DNA of 64,000 nt from Comamonadaceae bacterium (GCA_027488215.1 JAIYCB010000035.1:1-64000); one strand, 5' to 3'; counted from the stretch's first letter, positions 1-10,076 are shown. A program made the numbers and translations. The notes: a model not told the origin generated them from the letters alone.

Positions 1-886
<886 letters not shown>

Positions 887-925
887 GAAGGACTCCAAAA
901 AATGAAATAAAGGGCCTTCAAACCC

Positions 926-943
926 AAGCAGGGAACGTGCCAA
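926..943 (-). promoter_or_regulatory. Sigma-54 (-24/-12) promoter for porin-glnK
   Basis: Read on the minus strand the site is TGGCACG, four bases, then CTGCTT. This has the full GG-N10-GC spacing and one mismatch to the TGGCACG-N4-TTGC consensus. The -12 GC is about 42 bases before the porin start codon. Inverted NtrC-like half sites TGCACCA (1058-1064) and TGGTGCA (1098-1104) lie upstream, the second inside comM. This fits nitrogen control of a glnK operon. Confidence 0.65.
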
Positions 944-1084
944 GATAGCTTTGTGACGATGTCAGGGGTTTTCCCAGTGCTTTGCTTGACGCGTGCATGT
1001 TTGAATGGCATCTCAACAAGTTCTCTGCGCCGAGACTGCGCGTCAGAACACATAACTTGCACCAAAAAAGGGCAGGGAGGGGAT

Positions 1085-2617
1085 ATGAGTCTCAGTTTGG
1101 TGCACAGCCGCGCCTTGGTCGGCTTGCAAGCGCCGGCCGTCACCGTCGAGGTGCACATGGCCAATGGCCTGCCCAGCTTCACACTGGTGGGCTTGGCCGA
1201 TGTCGAAGTCAAGGAGGCCCGCGAAAGGGTGCGCTCGGCCCTGCAAAACAGCGGGCTGGACTTCCCGCACAACCAGCGCATCACCGTCAACCTGGCCCCG
1301 GCCGATTTGCCCAAAGACTCTGGGCGATTGGATTTGCCCATTGCGCTGGGCATCCTGGCGGCCAGTGGGCAAATCGATGCAAGCAAACTGGCAGGCCACG
1401 AATTTGCTGGAGAGTTGTCTCTGTCCGGCGAATTGCGCCCTGTGCGCGGCGCGCTGGCCATGAGCCTGGTGTTGCGCCAACAGCAAGTGCGCACCCGACT
1501 GGTGTTGCCACCGGGCAGCGCCGAGGAGGCGGCACTGGTGCCCGATGCCGAAGTTTTCAGGGCCAAGCACCTGCTGGATGTGGTACAGCAGTTTTTGCCG
1601 CCGTCCAATGAAGCACCACCCGAGCCCAGCGACGGCTGGGCCCGCATCGCCCCCACCACGCCCAGCGCCCCACCTCTGTATGCCGATCTGGCCGATGTGA
1701 AAGGTCAGGCAGGCATCAAACGGGTGCTGGAGATTGCAGCGGCTGGAGGCCATTCGCTGCTCATGGTCGGCCCGCCGGGTTCGGGCAAATCCATGCTGGC
1801 GCAGCGGTTTGCGGGTTTGTTGCCGCCCATGGCCATCGAAGACGCTTTGGAATCGGCGGCCATCGCGAGTTTGGCCGGACGCTTTGAGTTGAGCCGATGG
1901 GCGCAGCGCCCCACAGCCCAACCGCACCACTCGGCCAGTGCGGTGGCTCTGGTGGGCGGGGGTTCGCCTCCGCGCCCTGGCGAAATATCGTTGTCCCACC
2001 ATGGCGTGCTGTTTCTGGACGAACTGCCCGAATTTCCACGCGCCGCCTTGGAGGCCCTGCGCGAACCCCTGGAAACCGGCAGCATCACCATCGCCCGTGC
2101 GACACGGCGGGCTGAATTCCCTGCACGTTTTCAATTGATCGCGGCGATGAACCCCTGCCCCTGCGGCTATTTGGGCAGCGCCACCTGCACCTGCCGCTGC
2201 ACGCCCGACCAAGTCAGCCGCTACCAGGGCAAGTTGAGTGGCCCGCTGCTGGACCGGATTGACCTGCACATCGAAGTGCCCAGCCTGCCCGCGCACGACT
2301 TGCTCAATGCACCAGCCGGTGAAAACACCGCCACCATTGCGGCGCGCAGCATGGCCGCCCGTAAACGCGCCTTGGCTCGACAAGGCTGTGCCAACGCCGA
2401 TCTGCAAGGCCAGGCCATCGACGCCCAGGCCCGGCTAGACGAGCATGCCACCATCTTGCTGCAAAAAGCGGCTGCCAAACTGGGCTGGAGCGGACGCAGC
2501 GTGCACCGCAGCCTCAAAGTGGCCCGCACCATTGCCGACCTGGCGGGCAGCGACACCATTGCCGCTGCGCATGTGGCCGAGGCAGTCCAGTACAGGCGGG
2601 TGCTCAAGGAGCAGTGA
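1085..2617 (+). CDS. comM: YifB/ComM-family Mg-chelatase-like AAA+ ATPase
   Basis: A 510-residue protein, the usual length of ComM/YifB. ComM is a hexameric helicase that promotes branch migration when transformed DNA is integrated into the chromosome. The N-terminal ChlI domain starts MSLSLVHSRALVGLQ, the Walker A GPPGSGKS is at residues 229-236, and the Walker B region GVLFLDELPEF follows the family motif PRPGEISLSHHG. A Cys-rich stretch (NPCPCGYLG...CTCRC) and a C-terminal Mg_chelatase_C domain complete it. The start was chosen because family homology begins there and a GGGAGGGG ribosome-binding site precedes it; the frame is open 44 codons further upstream. Confidence 0.93.
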   Translation: MSLSLVHSRALVGLQAPAVTVEVHMANGLPSFTLVGLADVEVKEARERVRSALQNSGLDFPHNQRITVNLAPADLPKDSGRLDLPIALGILAASGQIDASKLAGHEFAGELSLSGELRPVRGALAMSLVLRQQQVRTRLVLPPGSAEEAALVPDAEVFRAKHLLDVVQQFLPPSNEAPPEPSDGWARIAPTTPSAPPLYADLADVKGQAGIKRVLEIAAAGGHSLLMVGPPGSGKSMLAQRFAGLLPPMAIEDALESAAIASLAGRFELSRWAQRPTAQPHHSASAVALVGGGSPPRPGEISLSHHGVLFLDELPEFPRAALEALREPLETGSITIARATRRAEFPARFQLIAAMNPCPCGYLGSATCTCRCTPDQVSRYQGKLSGPLLDRIDLHIEVPSLPAHDLLNAPAGENTATIAARSMAARKRALARQGCANADLQGQAIDAQARLDEHATILLQKAAAKLGWSGRSVHRSLKVARTIADLAGSDTIAAAHVAEAVQYRRVLKEQ

Positions 2618-2680
2618 GCCCCGAAAGAGGAACGCGCAAACACGACAGTTGAAGTGATTGGGCTTCGAGATAATCAGAGC

Positions 2681-3901
2681 ATGCCCCATTCTCGACAGCA
2701 CGCCCCGAGCGCCTTAGCCCTTGGCCCCTTCAGCTTCTGGCTGTCGCTGCCCCAGCTCATCACATGGGGCAGTGTTTTCTATACCTTCTCGCTGTTGATG
2801 ACACCACTCGAAGCCGAGTTGGGCATGACACGCGCCGAGTCGTCTTTGGCCTTCAGCATGTCGTTGCTGGCCGAGGGTTTGATGGCCTATGGCGTGGGCC
2901 GATGGATCGATTCAGGGCGGGAGCGCTGGGTCATGACGCTGGGCTCCTTGTGGGTGGGTGTGGGCCTTGTCGGTCACAGTTTCGTCACCACCGTCGCGGG
3001 GTTTTATGCCGCCTGGCTCTGGCTGGGCCTGGGCATGGCGGCCACGCTTTACACACCGGTGTTTGCCTTGGTCACTCGCCGCTTTCCGCAGGACTTTCGG
3101 CGCGCCATCATCACCCTGACTTTTTTGGGCGGGCTGGCCAGCACGGTGTTCATTCCGCTGTTCGCTTGGTGGATGGAGATGTGGGGTTGGCGTCAAGCCC
3201 TGTGGGCGCTGGCGGCGCTGCAGTTTTTGATTTGTGCGCCGCTGCACGCCTGGTTGCTGCAAGGCGCGCCGCTCAAAGTTCTGGAAACCACTCCGCACGA
3301 CGCGGTGCAACCGGCCTCGGTGCGCGAACACCTGCGCCACGCACCTTTTTGGCTGTTGGCGGTTTTCATGGTGCTCACCATGTCGGTCACCTCGGCCTTG
3401 CCCGCGCACATGATCGCCTTGCTGCAAGAGTCGGGCTTGTCACCCGCCTGGGTGATCGCCATCCCGGCGGCCATCGGGGTGATCCAGGTGCTGGGGCGTC
3501 TGGTGCTGTTTGTGTTTGAGCGTTACTGGGACGTGCACGCCGCCAACCGCTGGATTCCCACGCTGATTCCAGCGGGTGTGCTGGCTTTGCTCCTGGGCGG
3601 GCTCAGCCCACTCGCCTCGCTGGTGTTTGTGCTGTTGTATGGCCTGGGCAATGGCATGAACACCATCGTCAAGGGCACGGCCATGGCGCAATATGTGAGT
3701 CGCCAGCATGTTGGACAGCTCAATGGCCTGCTGGGTTTGCCCATCGCTCTGGCCCGCGCCGCTGCGCCCTTGATGCTGGGCCTGCTGTGGTCGCCCGATC
3801 ACGGCTACACCCTGGCGTTGTGGTGGCTGCTGCTGGCCAGCTTGCTGGGCACAGCCGCGCTCTGGGCCGCGCAAATCTCCTCTCGCGCTGCACAACCCTG
3901 A
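2681..3901 (+). CDS. MFS transporter
   Basis: A 406-residue, very hydrophobic protein with about 12 predicted membrane segments. It opens FSFWLSLPQLITWGSVFYTFSLLMTP, as in the OFA/NarK-like and monocarboxylate-type branch of the major facilitator superfamily. Loop 2-3 has GRWIDSGRERWVM, a form of the MFS G-x-x-x-D-R/G motif. The substrate cannot be inferred. It stands alone 64 bases after comM on the same strand, with the start at the ATG where family-like sequence begins. Confidence 0.85.
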   Translation: MPHSRQHAPSALALGPFSFWLSLPQLITWGSVFYTFSLLMTPLEAELGMTRAESSLAFSMSLLAEGLMAYGVGRWIDSGRERWVMTLGSLWVGVGLVGHSFVTTVAGFYAAWLWLGLGMAATLYTPVFALVTRRFPQDFRRAIITLTFLGGLASTVFIPLFAWWMEMWGWRQALWALAALQFLICAPLHAWLLQGAPLKVLETTPHDAVQPASVREHLRHAPFWLLAVFMVLTMSVTSALPAHMIALLQESGLSPAWVIAIPAAIGVIQVLGRLVLFVFERYWDVHAANRWIPTLIPAGVLALLLGGLSPLASLVFVLLYGLGNGMNTIVKGTAMAQYVSRQHVGQLNGLLGLPIALARAAAPLMLGLLWSPDHGYTLALWWLLLASLLGTAALWAAQISSRAAQP

Positions 3902-4047
3902 AAGAGGCATACGTTTCATTTCATGCCTGTAACGGCAAACATGACACATCCAAAGACCCATGCCATGTCTGAAAGGACTCGCCGCCATCGCGCCGACTTT
4001 TGCGCCTCGCTCACCTCTTGCGAAACCATAAACCCTGGTGTGTAAAG

Positions 4048-4066
4048 GTTTATAGACATTATAAAC
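4048..4066. promoter_or_regulatory. AT-rich inverted repeat upstream of small membrane-protein gene
   Basis: Perfect 7-base arms GTTTATA and TATAAAC separated by 5 bases, in an AT-rich patch that contrasts with the GC-rich surroundings and lies about 95 bases before the start at 4162. It may be a regulator-binding site; no specific regulator is recognised. Confidence 0.35.
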
Positions 4067-4161
4067 TGTAAGATTTTTATGACACAGGTTTAGTATGTCG
4101 ACTTGAGGTCAGGCAAACCGCCCATTCAGACGGCCCTGATTGCTCTCATCAGGAGATTGTC

Positions 4162-4422
4162 ATGAACATCTACATTTATTTGTTCCTCTTGTTTGGCGCT
4201 GTGTTCGGTCTCTCGACGTTTTCTTACAGGCACATCTTCAGCGAAGGGCCTCACCAGGCGGAGACAGGCGAAGGTGGCTCTACTCTGAGCAGCCGGGTGC
4301 TGTGGGCCATGGTCTGCACTTTCTTGTGGCCCATCATGGTGCTCACCGGCCTCAACTCAGCCCGGATACTGGCCAAACGCAAACGGCAGTCGATTGCTGT
4401 AAGTGCTGAGCCTCGGTTGTGA
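4162..4422 (+). CDS. Small membrane protein of unknown function
   Basis: An 86-residue protein with a ribosome-binding site AGGAG eight bases before the ATG. Residues 1-22 (MNIYIYLFLLFGAVFGLST) and about 45-66 (VLWAMVCTFLWPIMVLTGL) look like two membrane helices, joined by a short polar loop and followed by a basic tail (AKRKRQ). No family was recognised. The strong RBS, membrane-like composition and AT-rich upstream region support it as a real gene over the overlapping frame that starts at 4140. No linked operon partner was found. Confidence 0.6.
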   Translation: MNIYIYLFLLFGAVFGLSTFSYRHIFSEGPHQAETGEGGSTLSSRVLWAMVCTFLWPIMVLTGLNSARILAKRKRQSIAVSAEPRL

Positions 4423-4623
4423 CCCGAATCCGGTAATGAAAGCATTTGAACTGAAGTCGTCAGATCGTATCGGTAAGGCTTCCTTACAGTGAAAAATCAC
4501 GACCAGTTGTGCCAGCAGTTTGTACACAGACGCCGTCCCAGCGCTAGGGCGGCAGCGCTTAAGCACCGCCCCGACCATCACCCAGCGGTAACACTTGTCT
4601 GGCAAATTGAACGGTACGGTGCC

Positions 4624-5493
4624 TCAGCGCGTCAACGAGCGCCGTGCGGCAAAGCTCAGGGCATCCACACACGCCACCATGAGCAGCATCGCGCCCAAAA
4701 TCGTGGCGGTCTTGTTCATGTGGAACAGGCCCATGTGAAAGGACAGCATTTGGCCCAAGCCCCCCGCGCCCACCACACCCAGCACGGCGGCAGCGCGGAT
4801 GTTGTTTTCCCAACGGTAAAGCGTGTAGCTCATGAGCTGCGGCAGCACCTGCGGCAAGGTGGCGTAAAAGAACACGCGCAGCGGGCCCACGCCCTGCGTG
4901 CGCAAGGCGTCGCCGGGGCCGGTGGGGATGTTCTCCATCGCCTCGGCAAACAAGCGCCCCAGCACGCCGCTGGTGTGCAGCGCCAGCGCCAAGGTACCCG
5001 CCATGGGCCCCAAGCCCGCAGAGATCAGCAGCAACGCGGCCCACACCAGTTCAGGGATGGCGCGCAGGGCATTGAGCAACCAACGCGTGGGGCTGCGCAG
5101 CCAGGCCGGATCTTGGGCTGACATGCGGCTGGCGGGCACAGCCAGCGCCAAGCCGAGCGCCGCCGCCATGACGGTGCCCAGCGCTGACATGGCCAGGGTT
5201 TCCCAAGCAGCCCAAGCCACTTTGTTCACAAACACGGACGACAAATCGGGCGGGAAAAATTCCGCCACAAAGCGGCCCATGCTGCGCGCCGCATCGATCG
5301 AAGCAAAGGCGGCCCAGTCCAGATCCAGCGACACAAAGCTGGCCACCACCAACACCAGCAAAGCCGCCGTGAACCAACAGGCACGACAGCGGGCATCAAA
5401 CAAGGGTGGTGGTAGTTTGTAGGGCGGGTTCGCCGCCTCACGCGAAACACGGTTGACCCAGGCAGAGGTGTGGGTCGTCGGCGAGGGCTTCAT
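4624..5493 (-). CDS. PhnE-family ABC transporter permease (second permease, putative selenium oxyanion importer)
   Basis: A 289-residue inner-membrane permease. After a charged N-terminus there is a membrane helix (CWFTAALLVLVVASFVSL), then the BPD_transp_1 domain with the EAA-type segment ALRAIPELVWAALLLISAGLGPMAGTLALALHTSGVLGRLFAEA, as in PhnE. Its start overlaps the stop of the upstream permease by 4 bases (ATGA), so the two are translationally coupled. It is the last gene of a four-gene importer operon on the minus strand. The operon lies beside egtD and near a selD fusion, and its binding protein resembles the selenium-associated clade, so selenium oxyanion rather than phosphonate uptake is inferred. 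Confidence 0.85.
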   Translation of the reverse strand: MKPSPTTHTSAWVNRVSREAANPPYKLPPPLFDARCRACWFTAALLVLVVASFVSLDLDWAAFASIDAARSMGRFVAEFFPPDLSSVFVNKVAWAAWETLAMSALGTVMAAALGLALAVPASRMSAQDPAWLRSPTRWLLNALRAIPELVWAALLLISAGLGPMAGTLALALHTSGVLGRLFAEAMENIPTGPGDALRTQGVGPLRVFFYATLPQVLPQLMSYTLYRWENNIRAAAVLGVVGAGGLGQMLSFHMGLFHMNKTATILGAMLLMVACVDALSFAARRSLTR

Positions 5494-6371
5494 GCCAAAG
5501 CCTTTCGCAACCAAGCGCTCACGCGGTCGGCCAGCGCCACCAGCGCGATGAACACCAGCAGCAAGGTGGCCACTTCGCCGCCATTGAACATCTTCATCGA
5601 GTTGTCCAGCTGCTGACCCAAGCCGCCCGCACCCACAAAGCCCAGCACCACGGAAGAGCGGATGGCGCATTCCCAGCGGTACACCGTGTAAGAAGCCAGC
5701 TCGGCCGCATGGCTGGGCAGCAGCGCATAGACAAAAGCCTGCAGGCGACCGCTGCCGTTGCGCATCAGGGTTTGGGTGGCGTGGCTTTCGCCGCTTTCCA
5801 AAATCTCGGCGTACACCTTGCCCAGCATGCCGCCATAGGTCAGCGCAATCGCCAGCACGCCTGCTGTGGGCCCCAGACCCACCACGCGCACAAACACCAA
5901 AGCCCACACCAGCTCGGGCACGCTGCGCAACACGATCAAACTGGCCCGCACGCACCAACGCACCACAGCGGGCCAGCGGTCCATGCGGCCCGACAAGGCC
6001 GAGAGCGACAGCACGCGGGTGGCCATCAGGCTCAAGGGCACGGCCAGCACCAGCGCGAGCGTGACACCCGCAGTGGCCATGGCCACGGTGCGCCAGGTTT
6101 CGCGCATCACCATCTGCATGAATTCAGCGTTGTGCACCAGCGGCCAAAAGCTGGCCACAAAATCGGCCGTCACCTTGCGGTTCTCGGGCGCCCACAAAAC
6201 CCACGGACGGAACTCGGTGGCCACGCCCAGCGGCCACAGCAAGACCAGCGCCAGGCTCAGCCAAAACACGCGAGACAAAAACGCCGGGTCTCGCGCAGGC
6301 GCAGCCGGGCGCGAACTGGCCGGTGGCAAACCAGGCTGCGCATCGGGCATTCGGGAAACGGTGGCAGTCAT
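5490..6371 (-). CDS. PhnE-family ABC transporter permease (first permease)
   Basis: A 293-residue permease with a proline-rich cytoplasmic N-terminus (about 30 residues), a first helix VFWLSLALVLLWPLGV, and the typical PhnE coupling loop LRSVPELVWALVFVRVVGLGPTAGVLAIALTYGGMLGKVYAE. It is homologous to the next permease, so the two probably form the heterodimeric channel. It lies 27 bases after the ATPase gene and overlaps the second permease by 4 bases. No C-P lyase, phosphonatase or phosphite dehydrogenase gene is nearby, which argues against a phosphonate role. Confidence 0.87.
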   Translation of the reverse strand: MTATVSRMPDAQPGLPPASSRPAAPARDPAFLSRVFWLSLALVLLWPLGVATEFRPWVLWAPENRKVTADFVASFWPLVHNAEFMQMVMRETWRTVAMATAGVTLALVLAVPLSLMATRVLSLSALSGRMDRWPAVVRWCVRASLIVLRSVPELVWALVFVRVVGLGPTAGVLAIALTYGGMLGKVYAEILESGESHATQTLMRNGSGRLQAFVYALLPSHAAELASYTVYRWECAIRSSVVLGFVGAGGLGQQLDNSMKMFNGGEVATLLLVFIALVALADRVSAWLRKALA

Positions 6372-6398
6372 GTCGCGTGCGTGAAGGATCAGATCACG

Positions 6399-7235
6399 TC
6401 AGCGGCAATGCATGACGACTGGCGCAGTCGCTGCCGGGGCCGGCTCGTCCAAGTGCATCGGCGCTTCACCACGCAGCTCGTGTTCGTGCTGGTCATACAG
6501 GTGCGCCAAATGCTCGCGGCTGACTTGTGCAGACGGCAAGTCAAACACCAGCTGCCCGTCGCGTAAACCCACGATGCGCGGGAAATGCGCCAAAGCCATG
6601 TCCACCTGGTGCAAGGTGGCCACCAGTGTCACTCGGCGTTCGGCGGCCAAGCCCACCAAGGCCGTCATCGCCATGCGGGCCCGCATGGGGTCAAGTGCCG
6701 ACAGCGGCTCGTCGATCAGCCACAGGCTTGCCGGAGCCAGCAAGGCGCGGGCCAAGCCCACGCGCTGACGTTCGCCGCCCGACAGGCGATCGACGCGCTC
6801 GAACAATTTGTCGCCCAAATCAAAGTGCACCAGCGCTTCGTAAGCTGCCGGGATGTCAGTGGGGTAAAAAAGTGAGCGCAGACTCGCCCACAAACCCATG
6901 ACCGGCAAGCGTCCGGCCAGCACCGAGGTCACCACGCGCTGACGCGGTGGCAAAGGCGGCACCTGCGGGGCCAAAAACAACTGACCACGCAAACCCCGCA
7001 GTGCGCCGGGCGATTGGGTCCAAGGGTTCACGCCCGACAACTGCAGCGTGCCCTGGGTGGGCCGCTGCGCGCAAGCCAAGACCTGCAGCAAGGTTGTCTT
7101 GCCCGCGCCCGAGGGGCCGATGATGGCCACCTGTTCGCCCGCGGCCAGTTGCAGGTCCAGGGCACGCAAAGCCGCAGCCGCACCGGGCAGTGCAGCCGGG
7201 TGACGGGCCTCAAGAGACTGCAGATCGATGTTCAC
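6399..7235 (-). CDS. PhnC-family ABC transporter ATP-binding protein
   Basis: A 278-residue ATPase that powers the importer. Walker A GPSGAGKT is at residues 40-47, the ABC signature LSGGERQRV at 151-159, Walker B LWLIDEP at 171-177, and the switch His is in VATLHQVD. The family-specific stretch SVLAGRLPVMGLWASLRSLF matches PhnC-type subunits. A C-terminal extension of about 30 residues rich in Ala and Pro follows the fold. It sits 18 bases after the binding-protein gene and before the two permeases, in the order D-C-E-E. Confidence 0.9.
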   Translation of the reverse strand: MNIDLQSLEARHPAALPGAAAALRALDLQLAAGEQVAIIGPSGAGKTTLLQVLACAQRPTQGTLQLSGVNPWTQSPGALRGLRGQLFLAPQVPPLPPRQRVVTSVLAGRLPVMGLWASLRSLFYPTDIPAAYEALVHFDLGDKLFERVDRLSGGERQRVGLARALLAPASLWLIDEPLSALDPMRARMAMTALVGLAAERRVTLVATLHQVDMALAHFPRIVGLRDGQLVFDLPSAQVSREHLAHLYDQHEHELRGEAPMHLDEPAPAATAPVVMHCR

Positions 7236-7253
7236 TTCGAAACGGCTCAGTCT

Positions 7254-8123
7254 TTAGAGCAAACCCGCACTGCGGGCTGCCGACTCCAGGCCCTTGTAAT
7301 TCTCAGGGGTGGTGGCGATGTAGCGGGTGGCGCGGTTGAGCTTCAAGATCTCGGCATGCTCGGGGTTGGCAGAGTTCAGGGCCAGCAAGGCGGCCTTGAT
7401 CTTTTCGCGCAAATCGGCGGGCATGTCGGCATGCACCGACCAGTTGTAATTGAAGTAGGGCGCGGTGGTGAAGAACACGTTCACGTCTTGCGTGTTGACC
7501 TTGTTTTCGGACACGAACTTGCGCCAGACGGTGATGTCCAGCGCAGCAGCGTCGACTTTGCCACTGACCACCGAGGCGATGGTGGCGTCGTGCGCGCCGC
7601 TGTAGGCGATGCGCTTGAAGTCTTTTTCAGGGTCGATGTTGGCTTGCAGCAAAAAGCTGCGCGGCATCAGGTGACCCGAGGTGCTGCTTTGCGAGCCAAA
7701 CGACACCTGCTTGCCTTTCATGTCGGCCAAGCTTTTGATGCCCGAGTTGGTTTTGGCGATGAACACCGACTGAAAGCGGGTGTCCTCTTCGCGCTGGGCC
7801 ACGGGCACGATCTTGCCGCCCGAGCGGATGCTGGCTTGCACAAAGGTGAAGCCGCCAAACCAGACCACGTCCACTTTTTTGTTCACCAAAGACTCCACCG
7901 CAGCGGGGTAGTCGGTCACAGGCGTGAACACCACCTTCATGCCGAGCTGCTTTTCCAGGTAATTGGCCAGCGGGGTGAACTTGCGCACCTGCTCAGTGGC
8001 CGCTTCTTCGGGGATGGTGGTTACGCGCAGCGTGGTTTGTGCACTGGCGCTGGTCATGGCGAACAAGGCCAGCAAGCCCATGCAGGCAGTGGCGCGAATT
8101 TTGGAGATGAAAGAGTTGGTCAT
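7254..8123 (-). CDS. PhnD-like periplasmic binding protein, putative selenium oxyanion (selenate-type) receptor
   Basis: A 289-residue secreted binding protein. The start at 8123 gives a clean signal peptide (CMGLLALFAMTSASAQ), cleaved near residue 28; the frame is open 24 codons further upstream without a signal. Motifs VTDYPAAVESL, VDVVWFGGFTFVQA, SSTSGHLMPRSFL and YSGAHDATIASV place it in the phosphate/phosphite/phosphonate-binding superfamily. From memory they look most like the clade named putative selenate ABC transporter receptor, which co-occurs with SelD. The egtD gene runs divergently 115 bases away. Substrate assignment is inference; phosphite or phosphonate binding is the alternative. 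Confidence 0.8.
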   Translation of the reverse strand: MTNSFISKIRATACMGLLALFAMTSASAQTTLRVTTIPEEAATEQVRKFTPLANYLEKQLGMKVVFTPVTDYPAAVESLVNKKVDVVWFGGFTFVQASIRSGGKIVPVAQREEDTRFQSVFIAKTNSGIKSLADMKGKQVSFGSQSSTSGHLMPRSFLLQANIDPEKDFKRIAYSGAHDATIASVVSGKVDAAALDITVWRKFVSENKVNTQDVNVFFTTAPYFNYNWSVHADMPADLREKIKAALLALNSANPEHAEILKLNRATRYIATTPENYKGLESAARSAGLL

Positions 8124-8238
8124 GGTGAATCGGTCAAAGAATAAGCACCTCAGATTAGACCCTGAAAATCTTGCACCCCGTCTTGCAGGGGCCATGCACG
8201 CACAGTCTGCAGCTTGCGCACTGGCTTAACATGCCTCC

Positions 8239-9207
8239 ATGCGCACACCCCAATTCATTCAGCTGTACCAGCACAACGCCGCCGCTGTGGCACAAGAACT
8301 CTTGCAGGGCCTGAGCGCCCCACAGGCTTTCACCTCGCCCAAGTACCTGTACGACGCGCTGGGCTCGCGCCTGTTTGAGGCCATCACCGAGCTGCCCGAG
8401 TACGACCTGACGCGCACCGAGGCCCAATTGATGCAGTTGCACAGACCCAGCATGGCCGCCCAGCTGCCACGGGGCGCGTGCTGGATCGACCTGGGCGCAG
8501 GCAATTGCGAAAAAGCCGGACGCTTGCTAGGCCCCATGGGCGCGGGCCGGTATGTCGCCGTGGACATCTCGGTGGACTTTGTGCGCCAGGCACTGGACGT
8601 GCTGCAACGCCAACACCCCGACTTGCCCATGGCGGGCTTGGGCGTAGACTTTTCGGGGGGCCTGGAGCTGCCAGCCGAGCTGGCGCTCGACCCGGCGCAG
8701 CCGCGTGTGTTGTTCTACCCGGGTTCGAGCATCGGCAATTTCACACCCGAACAGGCGCTCGACTTTTTGCGCAATCTGCACGCGGGCTGCGGTTCGGCTG
8801 CTGGTAGCGGTTTGCTGATCGGGGTGGATTTGCTCAAAGATGCCGCCGAACTGGAAGCGGCTTACGACGACTCACTGGGTGTGACCGCCGCCTTCGACCT
8901 GAACTTGCTCCTTCACATCAACCGACTGGTGGGCAGCAACTTTGCGGTGCGCGACTGGCGGCACCTCTCGCGCTTCAATGCACCGCAATCGCGCGTGGAG
9001 ATGCACTTGCAGGCATGCCATGCGGTGACGGTGCAGTGGCCCGGCGGGCAGCGCCAGTTTGCGCAAGGTGAAACCATCCACACCGAAAACGCTTGCAAGT
9101 GGACCGTGGCGAACTTTGAGTCCTTGCTGCTGTCAGCAGGCTTTGACTCGAGCCGTGTCTGGACCGATCCGAAAGAGCGTTTTGCGGTGTTCTGGGCGCA
9201 GGCATGA
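8239..9207 (+). CDS. egtD: L-histidine N-alpha-methyltransferase (hercynine synthase)
   Basis: A 322-residue SAM-dependent methyltransferase that converts histidine to hercynine (N,N,N-trimethylhistidine), the acceptor for ergothioneine or selenoneine synthesis. The N-terminal segment SPKYLYDALGSRLFEAITELPEYDLTRTE is diagnostic of the EgtD family. The SAM site DLGAGN is at residues 84-89, and the motif FYPGSSIGNFTPEQA at about 159-173 is also typical. Divergent from the selenium-type importer and about 6.8 kb from senA. No egtB of the sulfur pathway or egtC is visible, so its hercynine is most likely used by SenA. Confidence 0.92.
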   Translation: MRTPQFIQLYQHNAAAVAQELLQGLSAPQAFTSPKYLYDALGSRLFEAITELPEYDLTRTEAQLMQLHRPSMAAQLPRGACWIDLGAGNCEKAGRLLGPMGAGRYVAVDISVDFVRQALDVLQRQHPDLPMAGLGVDFSGGLELPAELALDPAQPRVLFYPGSSIGNFTPEQALDFLRNLHAGCGSAAGSGLLIGVDLLKDAAELEAAYDDSLGVTAAFDLNLLLHINRLVGSNFAVRDWRHLSRFNAPQSRVEMHLQACHAVTVQWPGGQRQFAQGETIHTENACKWTVANFESLLLSAGFDSSRVWTDPKERFAVFWAQA

Positions 9208-9242
9208 GCTTGTCGCCCATTTGATTGGGTCGAAAGACAAGC
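9208..9242 (+). terminator. Possible stem-loop after egtD
   Basis: Directly after the egtD stop, arms GCTTGTC and GACAAGC enclose an inner CCCAT/TGGG pairing. There is no T-run, so it may be a weak or Rho-assisted terminator, and it also marks the left edge of the unrelated block that follows. Confidence 0.4.
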
Positions 9243-9305
9243 CTGCCCATAATGAATTCAGACCAGCGCTCATGCTGGGTTCATATTCATCACCAGGAGA
9301 CTTGC

Positions 9306-10073
9306 ATGTTGAACGATCTGAAAGACAAAGTAGTTTTGATCACCGGCTCGAGCACTGGCATTGGCGCTGCAGCCGCTGTGGCCTTTGGCAAGTTGGGCGC
9401 CCGCGTGGCCGTGCACTACAACAGCAGTCAAGTACCTGCCGAAGAAGTCCTGGGTCGCGTCAAGGCCACTGGCGCGCAGGCCATCTTGCTCAAAGGCAAC
9501 GTGCTCGAATCCGCACAATGCCAACGACTGGTGGATGAAACCGTCCAAGCTTTTGGTCGCATCGACATCCTGATCAACAATGCTGGCGCTTTGGTACAAA
9601 GGGTTCCCATTGAAGAGATCACCGATGAACTGTTTGACAATGTGGTGTATCTGAACGTGCGCTCGGCGATGATGTGCACGGCCGCTGCAGTGGCAGCCAT
9701 GCGCAAGCAGGGCCAGGGGGGTGCGGTCATCAACGTGACCTCTGTGGCTGCGCGCCATGGCGGTGGTGCGGGGGCCTCCCTGTATGCAGGCTCCAAGGGA
9801 TTTGTGTCCACCATGACGAGGGGTCTGGCCAAGGAGCTGGTCAAGGACAAAATTCGCGTCAATGCCGTTGCTCCGGGTGTCATCACCACCCCGTTTCACG
9901 AGCGCTTTTCCACTCCACAAATGCTCGAAGGATTCAAAGCCACGATTCCGATGAACCGACTGGGCACGGCCGAGGAATGTGCGGGTGCTTTCGTTTACTT
10001 GGCTTCAGAAGAGATGTCGGGCTATGTGACAGGCCAGATCATCGAGGTCAATGGCGGGCAGTACATGCCCTGA
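9306..10073 (+). CDS. SDR-family NAD(P)-dependent oxidoreductase
   Basis: A 255-residue short-chain dehydrogenase/reductase. The cofactor motif TGSSTGIG is at residues 13-20, NNAG follows strand 4, the catalytic Ser is in NVTSVAA, and Tyr160 and Lys164 form YxxxK. The C-terminal VTGQIIEVNGGQYMP is typical of 3-oxoacyl reductase/sugar-alcohol type SDRs. An AGGAG ribosome-binding site lies six bases before the start chosen. It converges on the TauD-type gene with three bases between stops. The substrate is unknown but is probably shared with the TRAP transporter block that follows. Confidence 0.9.
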   Translation: MLNDLKDKVVLITGSSTGIGAAAAVAFGKLGARVAVHYNSSQVPAEEVLGRVKATGAQAILLKGNVLESAQCQRLVDETVQAFGRIDILINNAGALVQRVPIEEITDELFDNVVYLNVRSAMMCTAAAVAAMRKQGQGGAVINVTSVAARHGGGAGASLYAGSKGFVSTMTRGLAKELVKDKIRVNAVAPGVITTPFHERFSTPQMLEGFKATIPMNRLGTAEECAGAFVYLASEEMSGYVTGQIIEVNGGQYMP

Positions 10074-10076
10074 CCG

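Noticed and set aside
4624..8123. Interpretation of the PhnCDE-type genes as phosphonate uptake
   Set aside because: No C-P lyase, phosphonatase or ptx genes are present, and the neighbourhood concerns selenium and hercynine. Kept only as an alternative.
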